A DNA stretch of 54,272 nt from Myxococcota bacterium (GCA_018813065.1 JAHJCH010000023.1:1-54272); one strand, 5' to 3'. Shown: positions 25,251 through 34,833, counted from the stretch's first letter. The notes: a model not told the origin generated them from the sequence alone. A program made the numbers and translations.

Positions 25251-25290
25251 AAAAGAACCCCGCAGGGTTGCACTTTCACGAGGAGCAGTG

Positions 25291-25310
25291 GTGATCTGAA
25301 AACAGATCAC
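25291..25310. promoter_or_regulatory. 20-bp perfect palindrome upstream of tmRNA
   Basis: GTGATCTGAAAACAGATCAC: two 8-bp arms around AAAA. It is about 40 bases upstream of the tmRNA 5' end on the minus strand and has no T tract, so an operator for a dimeric regulator is more likely than a terminator. The spacing is compatible with overlap of the tmRNA promoter. Confidence 0.5.
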
Positions 25311-25478
25311 AATAAATGGATACTCTCAAAAGGCCAAATCTTTTCTGGTTGAAACAATTCCTTAAACAACAAGAAACAAATATTTAGATTTTTTGGGGTT
25401 TTCAAAGACCAAAATCGTAAGACGAGTTGGTCAACTTAAGGGGCGATTTTTAACTTGTCAATAGAGAAATGTTTTGGA
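25311..25478. other. AT-rich intergenic region
   Basis: About 168 bases between the palindrome and the aconitase 3' hairpin, notably richer in A and T than anything around it, with runs of T and A but no ORF. It may carry promoter elements for tmRNA on the minus strand; none could be picked out reliably. Confidence 0.45.
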
Positions 25479-25510
25479 GGGCGCTCACCGCGAGGGCCGA
25501 GTGAGCGCCC
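25479..25510 (-). terminator. GC-rich hairpin after acnA
   Basis: GGGCGCTCAC at 25479-25488 pairs with GTGAGCGCCC at 25501-25510 with a 12-nt loop, nine bases after the aconitase stop codon. On the minus strand it is followed by TCCAAAAC, so there is no T tract and intrinsic termination is uncertain. It may protect the 3' end. Confidence 0.55.
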
Positions 25511-25518
25511 CCGAAGGA

Positions 25519-28206
25519 CTAGGCCTCAGAGGCCATACGCCGCAAGACCGTATGCAAGATACCCCCATTGCGATAATAATCGACCTCAACGGGCGTATCG
25601 ATGCGACAAACGGTGTCAAAAGAGATCTGAGAGCCATCAGGGCGTGTCGCCACAACAGAGACATCCTGAAGCGGCGCTAAAGCATCATCGACAAAGATGC
25701 TAAAGACCTCATCCCCCTTCAAACCGAGGGAGGCGCGCCCCTCACCGGCCTTGAACTGAAGAGGCAGCACGCCCATCCCGACGAGGTTAGAGCGGTGGAT
25801 GCGCTCATAGCTCTCGGCGATCACCGCCTTAACGCCCAACAAGAAGGTGCCCTTCGCCGCCCAATCACGGCTTGAGCCCATCCCATAATCGGTCCCGGCC
25901 AACACGACGAGGGGGGTCCCTTGGTCCTTGTAGGCCAGGGAGGCCTCATAGATGCTCGTCTGCTGCCCGCGCGTCAGCCCCTCCGCGTCGGCGCCGAAGT
26001 AGGTCGTCCAGCCGCCCTCGGTCCCTGGGGCCAGCTCATTGCGCAAGCGGATATTGGCGAAGGTCCCACGGGTCATGACGCGATCATTGCCGCGGCGAGA
26101 GCCGAAGCTATTAAAGTCGGGCCGCAAGACGCCGCGCGCCTCCAGATAGCGCGCCGCAGGCCCCTCGGGGATGTCGCCAGCGGGGCTGATATGATCCGTC
26201 GTCACCGAGTTGGCGACCTTGACCAAGACGCGCGCGCCTTCAATGGGCGTGATGGGCGCGACGGCCTTAGACATCCCGACGAAGAAAGGCGGCTCTTGAA
26301 TATAAGTGCTCTCCTCCGACCAAGAGTACAGCTCACTGTTAGACACCTCGATGTCCTGCCAGAGCTGAGGCCCCTTCATCTCCGCGTAACGCAGCTCAAA
26401 CTGATCTTGAGTCACGCTCTCCGCTAAGAGAGACGCCACTTCTGCATTAGAAGGCCACACGTCCTTAAGATAGACCGGCCCATTAAGGCCTTCGCCGAGT
26501 GGCTCATTGATGAGATCCAGATCCACCGTCCCGGCCAACGCATAGGCGACGACGAGGGGCGGAGACGCCAGATAGCTGGGCTGAACGAGGGGGTTGACGC
26601 GCCCCTCAAAGTTACGATTCCCCGAGAGGACCGCCGCCGCGCGCAGTCCACCGGCCTTGATCGCCTCACCCACCTCGGGGATCACCGGACCGGAGTTGCC
26701 GATGCAGGTCGTGCAGCCATAGCCGACGATGTGAAAGCCCAGGGCGTCGAGGTCGGGCGTCAGCCCTGCCTTATCGAGGTAATCACCCACGGTGCGGGAG
26801 CCGGGCGCCAGGGAGGTCTTGACCCACGGCTTGACCTTAAGCCCCAGCGCGCGCGCCTTCTTGGCCACGAGCCCGGCGGCGATCAACACCGAGGGGTTTG
26901 AGGTGTTCGTGCAAGAGGTGATCGAGGCGATGACCACATCGCCGTCCTTCAAGGTCAGCGCCTCCCCGTTGAGCTCAAACGCCTGAGCGCGTACGGCGGG
27001 ATCGCTATAGACCTTGGCGCGATCAGCGGTCCACTGCGCCTTCATCTGAGACAGCGCGACGCGATCCTGGGGGCGCTTAGGGCCAGCGAGGGCGGGCTCG
27101 ATGCTGCTCAGATCCAGCTCAAGCAGATCGGTGTACTCGATGGGCAGTGACTCATCGCGCCACAGCCCTTGCAGCTGTGAGTACGCCTTGACGGTCTCGC
27201 TGAGGTGCCCGCGCCCGGTCTGCTGCAGATAGAGGAGGGCCTGCTCATCGACGGGGAAGAAGCCCATCGTCGCGCCATACTCAGGGGCCATATTGGCGAT
27301 GGTGGCGCGATCGGGGAGGCTGAGGGTGTCGAGGGCGGGGCCGGTGAACTCCACGAACTTACCGACGACGCCGCGCGCGCGCAGCAGCTGAGTGACGCGC
27401 AGCACCAGATCCGTCGCCGTGGCCCCCTCAGGCATCGCGCCGGAGAGGCGCACGCCGATGACCTCGGGCAACAACATATAGATGGGCTGCCCCAGCATCA
27501 CCGCCTCGGCCTCGATGCCGCCGACACCCCAGCCGACGACGCCCAAGCCATTGATCATGGTGGTGTGAGAGTCTGTCCCGACGAGGCTGTCAGGATAGGC
27601 GATCAGCTCACCATCCACCTCATCGATCAACACCACCTTAGCCAACGCCTCTAGGTTCACCTGATGGATGATGCCAGTTGAAGGCGGCACCACATTAAAG
27701 TTCTTGAAGCTCTGCTGACCCCACTTCAAAAACTCATAGCGCTCTTGATTGCGCTCGAACTCAATCTGCGTATTCAGATCGAGCGCCTCGGCGCTCCCAA
27801 AGGCGTCCACTTGCACCGAGTGATCGATGACCAGATCGCAGCGGACGAGGGGGTTGACCTTGCTGACATCGCCACCGAGGCGCGCCATCGCGCTGCGCAG
27901 GGCCGCGAGATCGACGACGGCGGGCACCCCTGTAAAGTCCTGAAGGACGACCCGGCCTGGCTTGAAGGGGATCTCGACCTCGCCGACGTCCTTGGCGTTA
28001 TAGCGCGCGATGGCCTCGACGTGCTCGGGGGTGATCGCGAAGCCATCTTGATTACGCAAGACCGCCTCAAGCAGCACCTTGATGGAGTAGGGCAGCCGAT
28101 CGATGTGACCGATCCCCTTGGCCTTGAGCGCGCCGAGGTTAAAGACCTTGAGCGCGCCGAGCGGGGTTTGAAGCAGCTGAGCGGCGCCGAAAGCATTGTC
28201 CTTCAT
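25519..28206 (-). CDS. acnA: aconitate hydratase A
   Basis: Interconverts citrate and isocitrate in the TCA cycle, cytoplasmic. The 895 residues fit the AcnA/IRP1 type rather than AcnB (domain order: three N-terminal domains, linker, C-terminal swivel). The 4Fe-4S cluster cysteines are in [13 protein letters not shown] and the [12 protein letters not shown] segment. Substrate and signature segments include [22 protein letters not shown] and, in the swivel domain, [15 protein letters not shown]. Start ATG is preceded by AGGGGG. The gene is divergent from the sirtuin gene with about 125 bases between. Confidence 0.96.
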   Translation of the reverse strand: MKDNAFGAAQLLQTPLGALKVFNLGALKAKGIGHIDRLPYSIKVLLEAVLRNQDGFAITPEHVEAIARYNAKDVGEVEIPFKPGRVVLQDFTGVPAVVDLAALRSAMARLGGDVSKVNPLVRCDLVIDHSVQVDAFGSAEALDLNTQIEFERNQERYEFLKWGQQSFKNFNVVPPSTGIIHQVNLEALAKVVLIDEVDGELIAYPDSLVGTDSHTTMINGLGVVGWGVGGIEAEAVMLGQPIYMLLPEVIGVRLSGAMPEGATATDLVLRVTQLLRARGVVGKFVEFTGPALDTLSLPDRATIANMAPEYGATMGFFPVDEQALLYLQQTGRGHLSETVKAYSQLQGLWRDESLPIEYTDLLELDLSSIEPALAGPKRPQDRVALSQMKAQWTADRAKVYSDPAVRAQAFELNGEALTLKDGDVVIASITSCTNTSNPSVLIAAGLVAKKARALGLKVKPWVKTSLAPGSRTVGDYLDKAGLTPDLDALGFHIVGYGCTTCIGNSGPVIPEVGEAIKAGGLRAAAVLSGNRNFEGRVNPLVQPSYLASPPLVVAYALAGTVDLDLINEPLGEGLNGPVYLKDVWPSNAEVASLLAESVTQDQFELRYAEMKGPQLWQDIEVSNSELYSWSEESTYIQEPPFFVGMSKAVAPITPIEGARVLVKVANSVTTDHISPAGDIPEGPAARYLEARGVLRPDFNSFGSRRGNDRVMTRGTFANIRLRNELAPGTEGGWTTYFGADAEGLTRGQQTSIYEASLAYKDQGTPLVVLAGTDYGMGSSRDWAAKGTFLLGVKAVIAESYERIHRSNLVGMGVLPLQFKAGEGRASLGLKGDEVFSIFVDDALAPLQDVSVVATRPDGSQISFDTVCRIDTPVEVDYYRNGGILHTVLRRMASEA

Positions 28207-28332
28207 TTGAGTCCCCCTGGGGGTTGAGTTGGAGCGCGTAGGCTAGCCGAAACGCGTTGAAAAAACGAGGCTCCTCAGCGCCGTGTAAAGCTGCTAAGTT
28301 CGATGAACTTACGGAGGGACCAGGAGGGTGAG

Positions 28333-29151
28333 ATGCAGCACAGTGATCTCAAACGAGCCGCCTTATTGATTCAAGAGGCTGAGGCTCTGATCATCACCGC
28401 TGGCGCGGGGATGGGGGTAGACTCGGGCCTGCCTGATTTCCGTGGACCGGCGGGGTTTTGGCGCGCTTACCCCATGTACGAGCGGCTGGGGCGTAGCTTC
28501 GAGCAGGCGGCCAACCCCATCCACTTCAAGCGTGATCCGGCGGACGGCTGGGGCTTCTATGGGCACCGAACAGGCCTCTATCGCGAGACGATCCCCCACG
28601 AGGGCTTTCACATCATCAAGCGCTGGATAGGCCAACGCCCGCGCTTCATCGTCACTTCGAACGTGGATGGTCAGTTTCAGCGCGCGGGCTACGCCGAGTC
28701 GGATATCTATGAGGTTCACGGCTCAATCCACCACCTCCAATGTGAGGGCCCTTGCTGCGAAGAAATTTGGCCCAACGAAGAAGATATCTCGATTGACCAA
28801 GAGACAATGCGGGCGCTTCGCTTCCCGATGTGCCGTCATTGTCAGCGCGCCGCGCGCCCGAACATCCTGATGTTTGGGGACTGGGCGTGGCTGGACAAGC
28901 GAGCGCGGGCGCAGTCGCGGCGCTACGCCGACTTCATCAAGGACGCGCCCGCCAAGCGCGTGGTCCTTGAGATGGGCGCGGGCAGCGCGATCCCCACGAT
29001 CCGCTTCACCACGGAGGATCTCGCGGCGATGACGGGCACGCGCGCTATCCGGATCAACCCCAGGGAGCCTGAGATCGACGGGCGCGACAACATCGCCTTA
29101 CCGATGGGCGCCCTTGAAGCCCTCCAGGCCATCGACGCGCAGATGAGCTGA
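28333..29151 (+). CDS. Sir2-family NAD-dependent protein deacylase
   Basis: Removes acyl groups from lysine with NAD. From ATG 28333 (AGGAGG at 28322-28327) there are 272 residues. NAD-binding motifs: ITAGAGMGVDSGLPDFRG and TSNVDGQFQRAG, where TQNVDxLHQ is more usual; the catalytic His is in VHGSI. Zinc ligands are CEGPC and CRHC. C-terminal VLEMGAGSAIP and INPREPE complete the Rossmann part. The NVDGQF form and the longer zinc insert place it outside the CobB type; substrate preference cannot be read. Divergent from acnA, a known acetylation target in other bacteria, but a functional link is only inferred. Confidence 0.88.
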   Translation: MQHSDLKRAALLIQEAEALIITAGAGMGVDSGLPDFRGPAGFWRAYPMYERLGRSFEQAANPIHFKRDPADGWGFYGHRTGLYRETIPHEGFHIIKRWIGQRPRFIVTSNVDGQFQRAGYAESDIYEVHGSIHHLQCEGPCCEEIWPNEEDISIDQETMRALRFPMCRHCQRAARPNILMFGDWAWLDKRARAQSRRYADFIKDAPAKRVVLEMGAGSAIPTIRFTTEDLAAMTGTRAIRINPREPEIDGRDNIALPMGALEALQAIDAQMS

Positions 29152-29157
29152 GAGGGT

Positions 29158-29369
29158 GGGGACAGCCGACCCCATTAAGCTCCAATGAACGACCGTGGGG
29201 ACAATTGACCCCAGCCTCTTGACGACCCCAACGCCGCTCAACTTTGAGCGTGACGAGGGGGATGCTCGCGGCGACTCATCGCCCAAACCCCCAAGCATCA
29301 AGAGCGCGCTCCCTAAAAGACATCAGGCGGATGACGCGCGCGGCGCGAGTGATGGGGACTCTCGACCCC
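29158..29369. repeat. three short GGGGAC...GACCCC palindromes
   Basis: Copies at 29158-29173, 29197-29212 and 29354-29369: GGGGACAGCCGACCCC, GGGGACAATTGACCCC and GGGGACTCTCGACCCC. Each is 16 bp, with GGGG and CCCC ends and a near-symmetric centre. All follow a T or A-T pair (GTGGGGAC, ATGGGGAC). They resemble REP-type elements that are mobilised by REP-associated tyrosine transposases in other bacteria. No transposase is nearby. Confidence 0.6.
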
Positions 29370-29494
29370 ACTGGGGGGCATCAAGACCCCCTATTTATCC
29401 GTACTTTGAGGAGAATTTTTCTTTTAATTTGAGCAAATTTTTTAAAGGAGAGATTGCGTAACGCTTGAGAATAACGCTAATCTCGGCCTCCAAG

Positions 29495-29567
29495 CTGCTC
29501 GGAGCGAGGCGAAACCTCGCAGGCTAAAAATAACTTGGAATGGGGCTTGCCTAAGCCCGCCGAGCAG
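29495..29567 (+). ncRNA. candidate structured 5' leader (three-way junction with pseudoknot)
   Basis: Outer stem CTGCTCGG (29495-29502) pairs perfectly with CCGAGCAG (29560-29567). Inside lie hairpin GCGAGG-CGAAA-CCTCGC (29504-29520) and hairpin GGGCTT-GCCT-AAGCCC (29543-29558). The second hairpin's loop GCCT (29549-29552) is complementary to AGGC (29521-29524) just after the first hairpin, allowing a pseudoknot. The junction strand is A-rich (CTAAAAATAACTTGGAATG). The element ends 27 bases before the lipoprotein ATG. I could not match it to a known riboswitch class. Confidence 0.4.
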
Positions 29568-29594
29568 TCACACTCAACTCCATGAGGGGAGATC

Positions 29595-31241
29595 ATGCAA
29601 GAGACCCATCTCAAACTCTTTAGTCTCTTCGCCGCGACCGCGCTGCTCATGGCGGCGTGCGGCACCGACAGCAGCGATCCGGTTTATCCCGACAACAATG
29701 ACCAGATCGAGGCCCCTGACAACACCGAGCCCGAGGTCACCGAGCCTGAGGTCACCGAGCCTGAGGTCACCGAGCCTGAGGTCACCGAGCCCGAGATCAA
29801 CAAGGAGCACAAGGACTATCGCGGCGCTGAGTGGCGCACAAATCACCCGGACTACACGGCCCTCCCCGACAGCGATTGGCTGTGGGCCGAAGAGATCACC
29901 CCTGAGATGCAGGAGCAGATCGACAGCAACCGTGGCGCGATCCAGCACGGCCTGGATCTCGGCCAAGGCATCCTCGTCGAGGAGCTCAACAAGCTCATCG
30001 ATGAGCTGCCCCAGAGCAAGGCCGCTGGCGCGCGCTTCGCTGGTGTGGATGCTGGTGAGAAGTGGCGTGAGCCCCGCACTGACTTTGTCTGCCCCGATCG
30101 CTTCAGCCAAGACCAGCAGGTCGAGCAGACCGTCCGTTGTCGTCAGCTCGTCGAAGAGGCCATCGACAACGCCTATGGCCGCGTCGAGGACGTCCTCGCT
30201 GAGAACCCTGTCCAAGACGAGCGCTTCGCTGATCCTCGCTTCGCCGATGAGAATGGCTTCTGGGCCGAGCAAGGCGTCGTCTCCGCCATCGACAACCAAG
30301 CCTTCTTCGCCCTTGAGCACGTCCGCGAGACGGGCATCTGTGACGGCGGCCTCGCCCCCGTCGCTGAGGGTCAAGATCACGGCGTAGAGGCCGGTCGCCA
30401 GCTCTTCATCGAGCAGCTCAACCGCCGCCTCAGCGAGATGGGCTTCGCCAGCAACTACCCCAACCAAGGCCCCATCGAGGTTTGCAGCGTCAACGGCGCC
30501 GTCACCCAGGTCGCCTTTACGCGCTCCGTCGAGTCCATCGTCACCTACGTCGCTGAGCACCCCGCGTGCGGCAACTATGAGCCAGCCAACTCCACCGAGG
30601 CGGACTGGAAGTACGAGTACAACGACTACTACGAGATCGGCGTTGAGGAGGGCATTGAGGCCGAGCGCAGCGTGGCCAATGAGGTCCTCTTCCGCGTGGT
30701 GCCCTGCAACACGGGCGATCCCCTCGTCCTCGACCTCGATGGTGATGGCGTCAACGCCGTCAAGACCCGCGTTGACTTTGACCTCTTCGGCAATGGCGAG
30801 GCCGTCCGCACGCAGTGGGTCACCGAGGATGCCTTCTTGGCCATCGACCGCAACGCCAATGGCGTCATCGACAACGGCAGCGAGCTGTTCACCAACAACG
30901 TCGCCGTCCAAGGCTGGCAGGATGTCCGCACGGGCTTCGAGAACCTCGCCCGCTACGACGCCAACAACGACGGCCAGGTTGACGCCGCCGACCCCATCTA
31001 CGCCGAGCTTCTCGTCTGGCAAGATCGCAACGCCAACGGCGTCAGCGAGGCCGATGAGCTTCAGAGCCTTGAGGCCGCCGGCGTCGCCGCCATCAGCGTC
31101 CGCTACGAGGCCTTCGGCATGAGCGCGATGCCCTTCGCCCACGGCGCTGCCTTTATCCGCGACGCCGCCAGCGCGCTCGCCACTGGTGCCCTTGAGGGTC
31201 AGGTCAAGAACGCCTGGTTCAACTACGGCAAGGCCTACTGA
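29595..31241 (+). CDS. lipoprotein with RTX-type C-terminal calcium-binding domain
   Basis: A 548-residue lipoprotein: signal and lipobox LLMAAC (Cys22), then a tether with four exact 15-bp repeats encoding EVTEP. Residues about 75-370 contain repeated helical segments with Cys pairs and no known motif. The C-terminal ~170 residues match the domain found at the end of large RTX and haemagglutinin-like proteins: DPLVLDLDGDGVNAV, FLAIDRNANGVIDNGSELFTN, YDANNDGQVDAADPIYAEL and VWQDRNANGVSEADELQSL, with four EF-hand-like DxNxDGxxD loops. A calcium-stabilised surface or secreted role is inferred. Start has GAGGGGAGA a few bases upstream. The preceding leader appears structured. Confidence 0.78.
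   Translation: MQETHLKLFSLFAATALLMAACGTDSSDPVYPDNNDQIEAPDNTEPEVTEPEVTEPEVTEPEVTEPEINKEHKDYRGAEWRTNHPDYTALPDSDWLWAEEITPEMQEQIDSNRGAIQHGLDLGQGILVEELNKLIDELPQSKAAGARFAGVDAGEKWREPRTDFVCPDRFSQDQQVEQTVRCRQLVEEAIDNAYGRVEDVLAENPVQDERFADPRFADENGFWAEQGVVSAIDNQAFFALEHVRETGICDGGLAPVAEGQDHGVEAGRQLFIEQLNRRLSEMGFASNYPNQGPIEVCSVNGAVTQVAFTRSVESIVTYVAEHPACGNYEPANSTEADWKYEYNDYYEIGVEEGIEAERSVANEVLFRVVPCNTGDPLVLDLDGDGVNAVKTRVDFDLFGNGEAVRTQWVTEDAFLAIDRNANGVIDNGSELFTNNVAVQGWQDVRTGFENLARYDANNDGQVDAADPIYAELLVWQDRNANGVSEADELQSLEAAGVAAISVRYEAFGMSAMPFAHGAAFIRDAASALATGALEGQVKNAWFNYGKAY
29733..29792 (+). repeat. 15-bp tandem repeat within lipoprotein gene
   Basis: Four consecutive copies of GAGGTCACCGAGCCT, the last with a final C. 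It encodes EVTEP repeated in the surface tether. Such in-frame repeats can vary in copy number by slippage without disrupting the gene. Confidence 0.9.
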
Positions 31242-31327
31242 GCCAATCGCGTCCGCTCCCCACCCCGCTCTCCTTCGATCTTTTCTGATACCCTCACCGC
31301 GTCGGTCCCTTTTGACAGGAGTCACTG

Positions 31328-32746
31328 ATGTTTTATCGCCGCGCCCAACGAGGCGGCTTTATGGCCGTGATGATGGTCGAGCTGTCCGCCGTCATCGCGC
31401 TCTTCATGTGGGCGGCCATCAAGATGGGCTACTACGGACTCCAAGTTCATAAGAACGAGGACGCCGCAGATGCCATCGCGATGGCCATGATGCATGTCGT
31501 CATGGTCGATGGGCTTGACGCGGTGGTTCAGGGCAACTGCGCCAATCACCCCGTCGTCCTTCAACTCTTAGAGGACAACCTGATGACCGGCGCCGAGACC
31601 GTCATTCAGTGTCCTGAGGCGGTTTGGCTCGACGGCAACGGCAACGCCTGCGATCCCAATGACACGCCTGAGCCGACACGGCGCGGTGAGGAGTGTCACC
31701 TGATGCTCGTCGCCGATGGCGACTCCCTGCTGCGCACGGAGTTTGACGGCCCTGATGGTCAGCGTCGGCTCTCTCAAAACGATCAAGCCTTCCAGGTCAT
31801 CGGCGGCGTCTACCTCATCGAGGAGCGTCACCAAGAGGTGGTCTTGAAGATCCCTCAGTTGGTGCTCACGCTCGACTACTCAGGCTCAATGAACCGAGAG
31901 TTTCAAGGCGGACAGAGCCGTCTCTCGGTTTTACAGGCGTCTGTGCGCGATCTCTTGGGGCGAGGCCTCAATATCTTCTATGGCTTAGTGATCTTTAACA
32001 GCGATATTGAGACCACTGTCCCTGTTGGAGAGGACAACCTCAACCAGATCAACAACGCGATGAACCGCGCGGCGCGCTTGGGCACGATCTACTCGCGGCC
32101 CCTCGGCGCGGCGATGGGTCAATTTACCAATGAAGACTCGGGTTATTACATCCTCTTCGTCACGGATGGCACGCCAGAGGATCCAGGTCAAGCGCTCGGC
32201 GCCGCCGATCAGCTGCGCCGTCAAGGCGTGACGATCTACACGCTGAACGTGGTGAACCCCAATGAACCGGGGGGTGATCCTCCGGTGGGTGGCGATCAAG
32301 ATGGCGCCAGCTACGCCGATCGGCGCAACCTGCTCATCGAGATGTCTGGCAATGAGTCTCAGCCGGGCAACCCCAACTATTACTTTGAGGCCGCCAACCC
32401 CGGCGAGCTACAGCAGGCCTTCGCTCAGGTGGTCGCCTCGATAGTTTGCACGGTGCCGCTGCGCCTCGACTTTATCCCGCCGGGGCTGGACCCCTGGGAG
32501 TTGAAGATCTTTATCCAAGAGCGTGGTGGCAACGACGAGATCCCCTTGGAGTACGTCAATGACCTCGCCTCTGTGCCTGGTAACGTCTTCGCCTACCAAT
32601 ACTCACGCGCGGACAATGAGATGCGGCTGAGTGAAGCGGCTTGCACCTTGGTCGATAACGGTGACGCGGATCTGCGAATCCGCCTGCCCCCCAGCCCGCT
32701 TGGCCCTGGTATGGGCTCCCCCTCCGGCGATCTCGAAGATCGCTGA
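31328..32746 (+). CDS. TadG-like protein with von Willebrand factor A domain
   Basis: A 472-residue membrane-anchored protein. The N-terminal basic stretch followed by GGFMAVMMVELSAVIALFMWAAI (about 10-32) resembles the TadE/TadG pilin-like signal segment. The VWA domain begins near 175 (PQLVLTLDYSGSMN) with an intact metal-ion site DxSxS (D183, S185, S187), a Thr/Asp pair in FVTDGTPED and extends to about 380. The C-terminus is a beta domain with Cys residues. TadG-type proteins help assemble Flp/Tad pili or act as adhesins at the outer membrane, but no other tad genes are present here. It lies 86 bases after the calcium-domain lipoprotein and may work with it. Confidence 0.78.
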   Translation: MFYRRAQRGGFMAVMMVELSAVIALFMWAAIKMGYYGLQVHKNEDAADAIAMAMMHVVMVDGLDAVVQGNCANHPVVLQLLEDNLMTGAETVIQCPEAVWLDGNGNACDPNDTPEPTRRGEECHLMLVADGDSLLRTEFDGPDGQRRLSQNDQAFQVIGGVYLIEERHQEVVLKIPQLVLTLDYSGSMNREFQGGQSRLSVLQASVRDLLGRGLNIFYGLVIFNSDIETTVPVGEDNLNQINNAMNRAARLGTIYSRPLGAAMGQFTNEDSGYYILFVTDGTPEDPGQALGAADQLRRQGVTIYTLNVVNPNEPGGDPPVGGDQDGASYADRRNLLIEMSGNESQPGNPNYYFEAANPGELQQAFAQVVASIVCTVPLRLDFIPPGLDPWELKIFIQERGGNDEIPLEYVNDLASVPGNVFAYQYSRADNEMRLSEAACTLVDNGDADLRIRLPPSPLGPGMGSPSGDLEDR

Positions 32747-32755
32747 GCGCCCGCC

Positions 32756-33250
32756 TTAGGGCTCCTCTTCGAGCAAATCCTCAGTCATATCAGGGACATC
32801 GACGGGTGGCGGCGGTGGGATATTTGAGCGCCGGGCCGCCAGGACCTTGACCTCATAGTGGATCTCCTCCTCGTGGAGGATGTGGAGGAGCTGGACCTTA
32901 ACCGCCTCCTCCATCACCTCAATGACCTCAAAGATCACAGGCTGGCCGTTATGATCTTTGGCGCGGAAGCGATCCCCGAGCTTAGGCTTGACGCCCTCGG
33001 GGAACTCCGAGAGGGGGATCTCACGCTTGGCGGTCATCTCGACAGGCACCAGCTCACCTGGGGGGATCGTGCCTTGACGCGCCTCACCGACCTTCATCCC
33101 TTTGATGACCTTGGCCAAGCCAGGGAGCATCCGATCAGAGCCCATCTTAAAGGTGATCGCGCCGCGCGCTTGCGAGGACTCGACGATCTCACCCTTGGCG
33201 TTCTTGAGCGTGTACTCAATCGTGGTCACCAGGCCATCAACGACTTCCAT
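32756..33250 (-). CDS. FKBP-type peptidyl-prolyl isomerase, SlyD-like
   Basis: A 164-residue FKBP: VTTIEYTLKNAKGEIVESS, MLPGLAKVIKGMKVGEAR (the FKBP PGL/KGMKVGE signature), then an insert domain with FPEGVKPKLGDRF as in SlyD. Unlike the copy at 8452 it has no His/Cys metal tail; the C-terminus is Pro-rich and acidic (IPPPPPVDVP). Probably cytoplasmic folding helper, since no signal peptide is present. Start supported by GGAGGAG. Convergent with the VWA gene and divergent from the chemoreceptor. Confidence 0.87.
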   Translation of the reverse strand: MEVVDGLVTTIEYTLKNAKGEIVESSQARGAITFKMGSDRMLPGLAKVIKGMKVGEARQGTIPPGELVPVEMTAKREIPLSEFPEGVKPKLGDRFRAKDHNGQPVIFEVIEVMEEAVKVQLLHILHEEEIHYEVKVLAARRSNIPPPPPVDVPDMTEDLLEEEP

Positions 33251-33453
33251 CTCTCCTCCAACTGGGACATCGCGGGCGCAGGATTATACGCGCCTCTTGG
33301 CTCATTTGAGAATCCCCAGCGTGCTTCATCGCGCGGGCCTTTTCTTCATCTCTTACAGATTAAGCTGTGCGATCAAGCAACCGTATTAGGGCGAGAGATA
33401 CATATAAGAATCCACACCACACGAGCGTAATTAAGGCTTAAAAGGGGCGTGAT

Positions 33454-34758
33454 ATGTGGGGACATTGGCGTGAGAAGAGGTGGACCAAGCGCCTAGAGGC
33501 GATCGTGGAGGGGAAGATCGATGACATCACCACAGGCAAACGACAGATAGACCAGGCGATCTACAACCTCGCTCAGCGGATCAAAGGCTACACCGCCGTT
33601 GAGCCCTCCGTGCGCTTGGCCATGGAGGCCACGCGGGCGGTTATCAGCGCCGCAGAGATGACGCGAGAGCTGCTGAAGATCCAAGATGAGACGCGCTCCA
33701 TCGCCTCCGCCTCGGAGGAGATGAGCGCCACCGCGCAGGCCGTCAGCGAGGCCAGCGCGGCGGTCGCCCGTGACGCCGAGGAGGCGCAACACGCCGCGAC
33801 GATCAGCGTCTCGGTGATGCGCGAAGCAGGCACCCAGATGGGGGCATTAGGGCAAGTGATGCTGGACTTAGAGCAGCAAGTCAGCGTCCTCAACGATCAC
33901 TCTGAGCGCATCGGCAGCGTCGTCGATACGATCCGCAAGATCGCCGATCAGACCAACCTCTTGGCGCTCAACGCCACCATCGAGGCGGCGCGCGCGGGCG
34001 CGGCAGGGCAGGGCTTCGCGGTCGTCGCCAATGAGGTCAAGACCTTGGCTGGGCAGACGGCGAAGGCCACGATGGAGATCACGGCGCGGATCGAGGAGGT
34101 GCGCCAAGCCATCACCTCGATGACCACGACGACGAAGCGCGGGGTGGAGGCCACCCAGCAGGGGGCTGCGGCCATCGACAAGGCGGGGCAGCACGTCGAG
34201 ACCCTTGATCATTTAGTCACCCGCACGGCCACGTCGATCGCGGAGACCGCCCCGATGCAGGACGCGCAGCGCGTCGCCACGCGTGAGGTCGCCGAGGGCA
34301 ATGAGCGGATCGCCTCGATGACCACAAAGACCAACGCGTCACTTGAGCGCTTCCTCGATGAGCTTGAGGCCATGGAGGAGGAGATCGAGGGCCGCGTCCG
34401 CGCGCTCCCCAAGCACGCCCTTGAAGCAGAGGTGAGGTTGATCTCCCAGCTGGATCACATCCTGTGGAAGCGCCGCCTCATCAGCATGATCCTTAACCGC
34501 GCGACGCTCAGCGCCGCCGCGCTCAAGGATCACCATCAGTGCGATCTGGGGCGGTGGTACGATGGCGTCCATGACGCGCGCCTCAAGGCTGATCCTCACT
34601 TTATCGCCCTCGCCGATCCACACCAGCGTGTCCACGCTGCGGGTATCCAAGCGGCGCGCTTATTTGAGAAGGGCGATTTGGAGGGCGCGCTGAGCGCCTT
34701 TGAGGAGGTCAGCGTCGCCTCTGAGGAGGTCGTCGATCTCCTTCAGCATCTCCGCTGA
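33454..34758 (+). CDS. soluble methyl-accepting chemotaxis receptor with CZB zinc domain
   Basis: A 434-residue cytoplasmic receptor without membrane segments. The central MCP signalling region has the hairpin tip [20 protein letters not shown] followed by [20 protein letters not shown], the site that contacts CheA and CheW. The C-terminal CZB domain (about 330-434) has the zinc ligands of the family: [22 protein letters not shown] (HxxC) and [12 protein letters not shown] domains sense zinc oxidation or hypochlorite in other bacteria. The region between 220 and 330 contains a long coiled coil ([28 protein letters not shown]). No che genes are nearby. AAGGGG precedes the start. Confidence 0.9.
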   Translation: MWGHWREKRWTKRLEAIVEGKIDDITTGKRQIDQAIYNLAQRIKGYTAVEPSVRLAMEATRAVISAAEMTRELLKIQDETRSIASASEEMSATAQAVSEASAAVARDAEEAQHAATISVSVMREAGTQMGALGQVMLDLEQQVSVLNDHSERIGSVVDTIRKIADQTNLLALNATIEAARAGAAGQGFAVVANEVKTLAGQTAKATMEITARIEEVRQAITSMTTTTKRGVEATQQGAAAIDKAGQHVETLDHLVTRTATSIAETAPMQDAQRVATREVAEGNERIASMTTKTNASLERFLDELEAMEEEIEGRVRALPKHALEAEVRLISQLDHILWKRRLISMILNRATLSAAALKDHHQCDLGRWYDGVHDARLKADPHFIALADPHQRVHAAGIQAARLFEKGDLEGALSAFEEVSVASEEVVDLLQHLR

Positions 34759-34833
34759 CGAGCAAACTCCTCTCTTCTCCTTTGCGATCGCCTCGGCGAC
34801 AATCCCCCCACAAACACCGCCAGGAGACGCGAT

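Larger units (their letters stand above)
29152..29594. other. 443-bp intergenic region with palindromic repeats and structured leader
   Basis: Holds three GGGGACnnnnGACCCC-type palindromes (29158-29369), an AT-rich stretch (about 29395-29480) that probably contains the promoter of the next gene, and the predicted structured RNA leader at 29495-29567. No ORF with a plausible start was found. Confidence 0.6.

Noticed and set aside
25256-25269. AACCC-CGCA-GGGTT hairpin just before the tmRNA 5' end as terminator
   Set aside because: Stem of five base pairs and no T tract; more likely part of the precursor or chance.
25069-25299. 76-residue plus-strand open frame
   Set aside because: It lies antisense to tmRNA, whose structure and tag are unambiguous.
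29574-31325. 583-residue minus-strand open frame with repeated LRLGDL
   Set aside because: It mirrors the EVTEP repeat and calcium domain of the lipoprotein gene; the plus-strand product has a clear signal and known domain.
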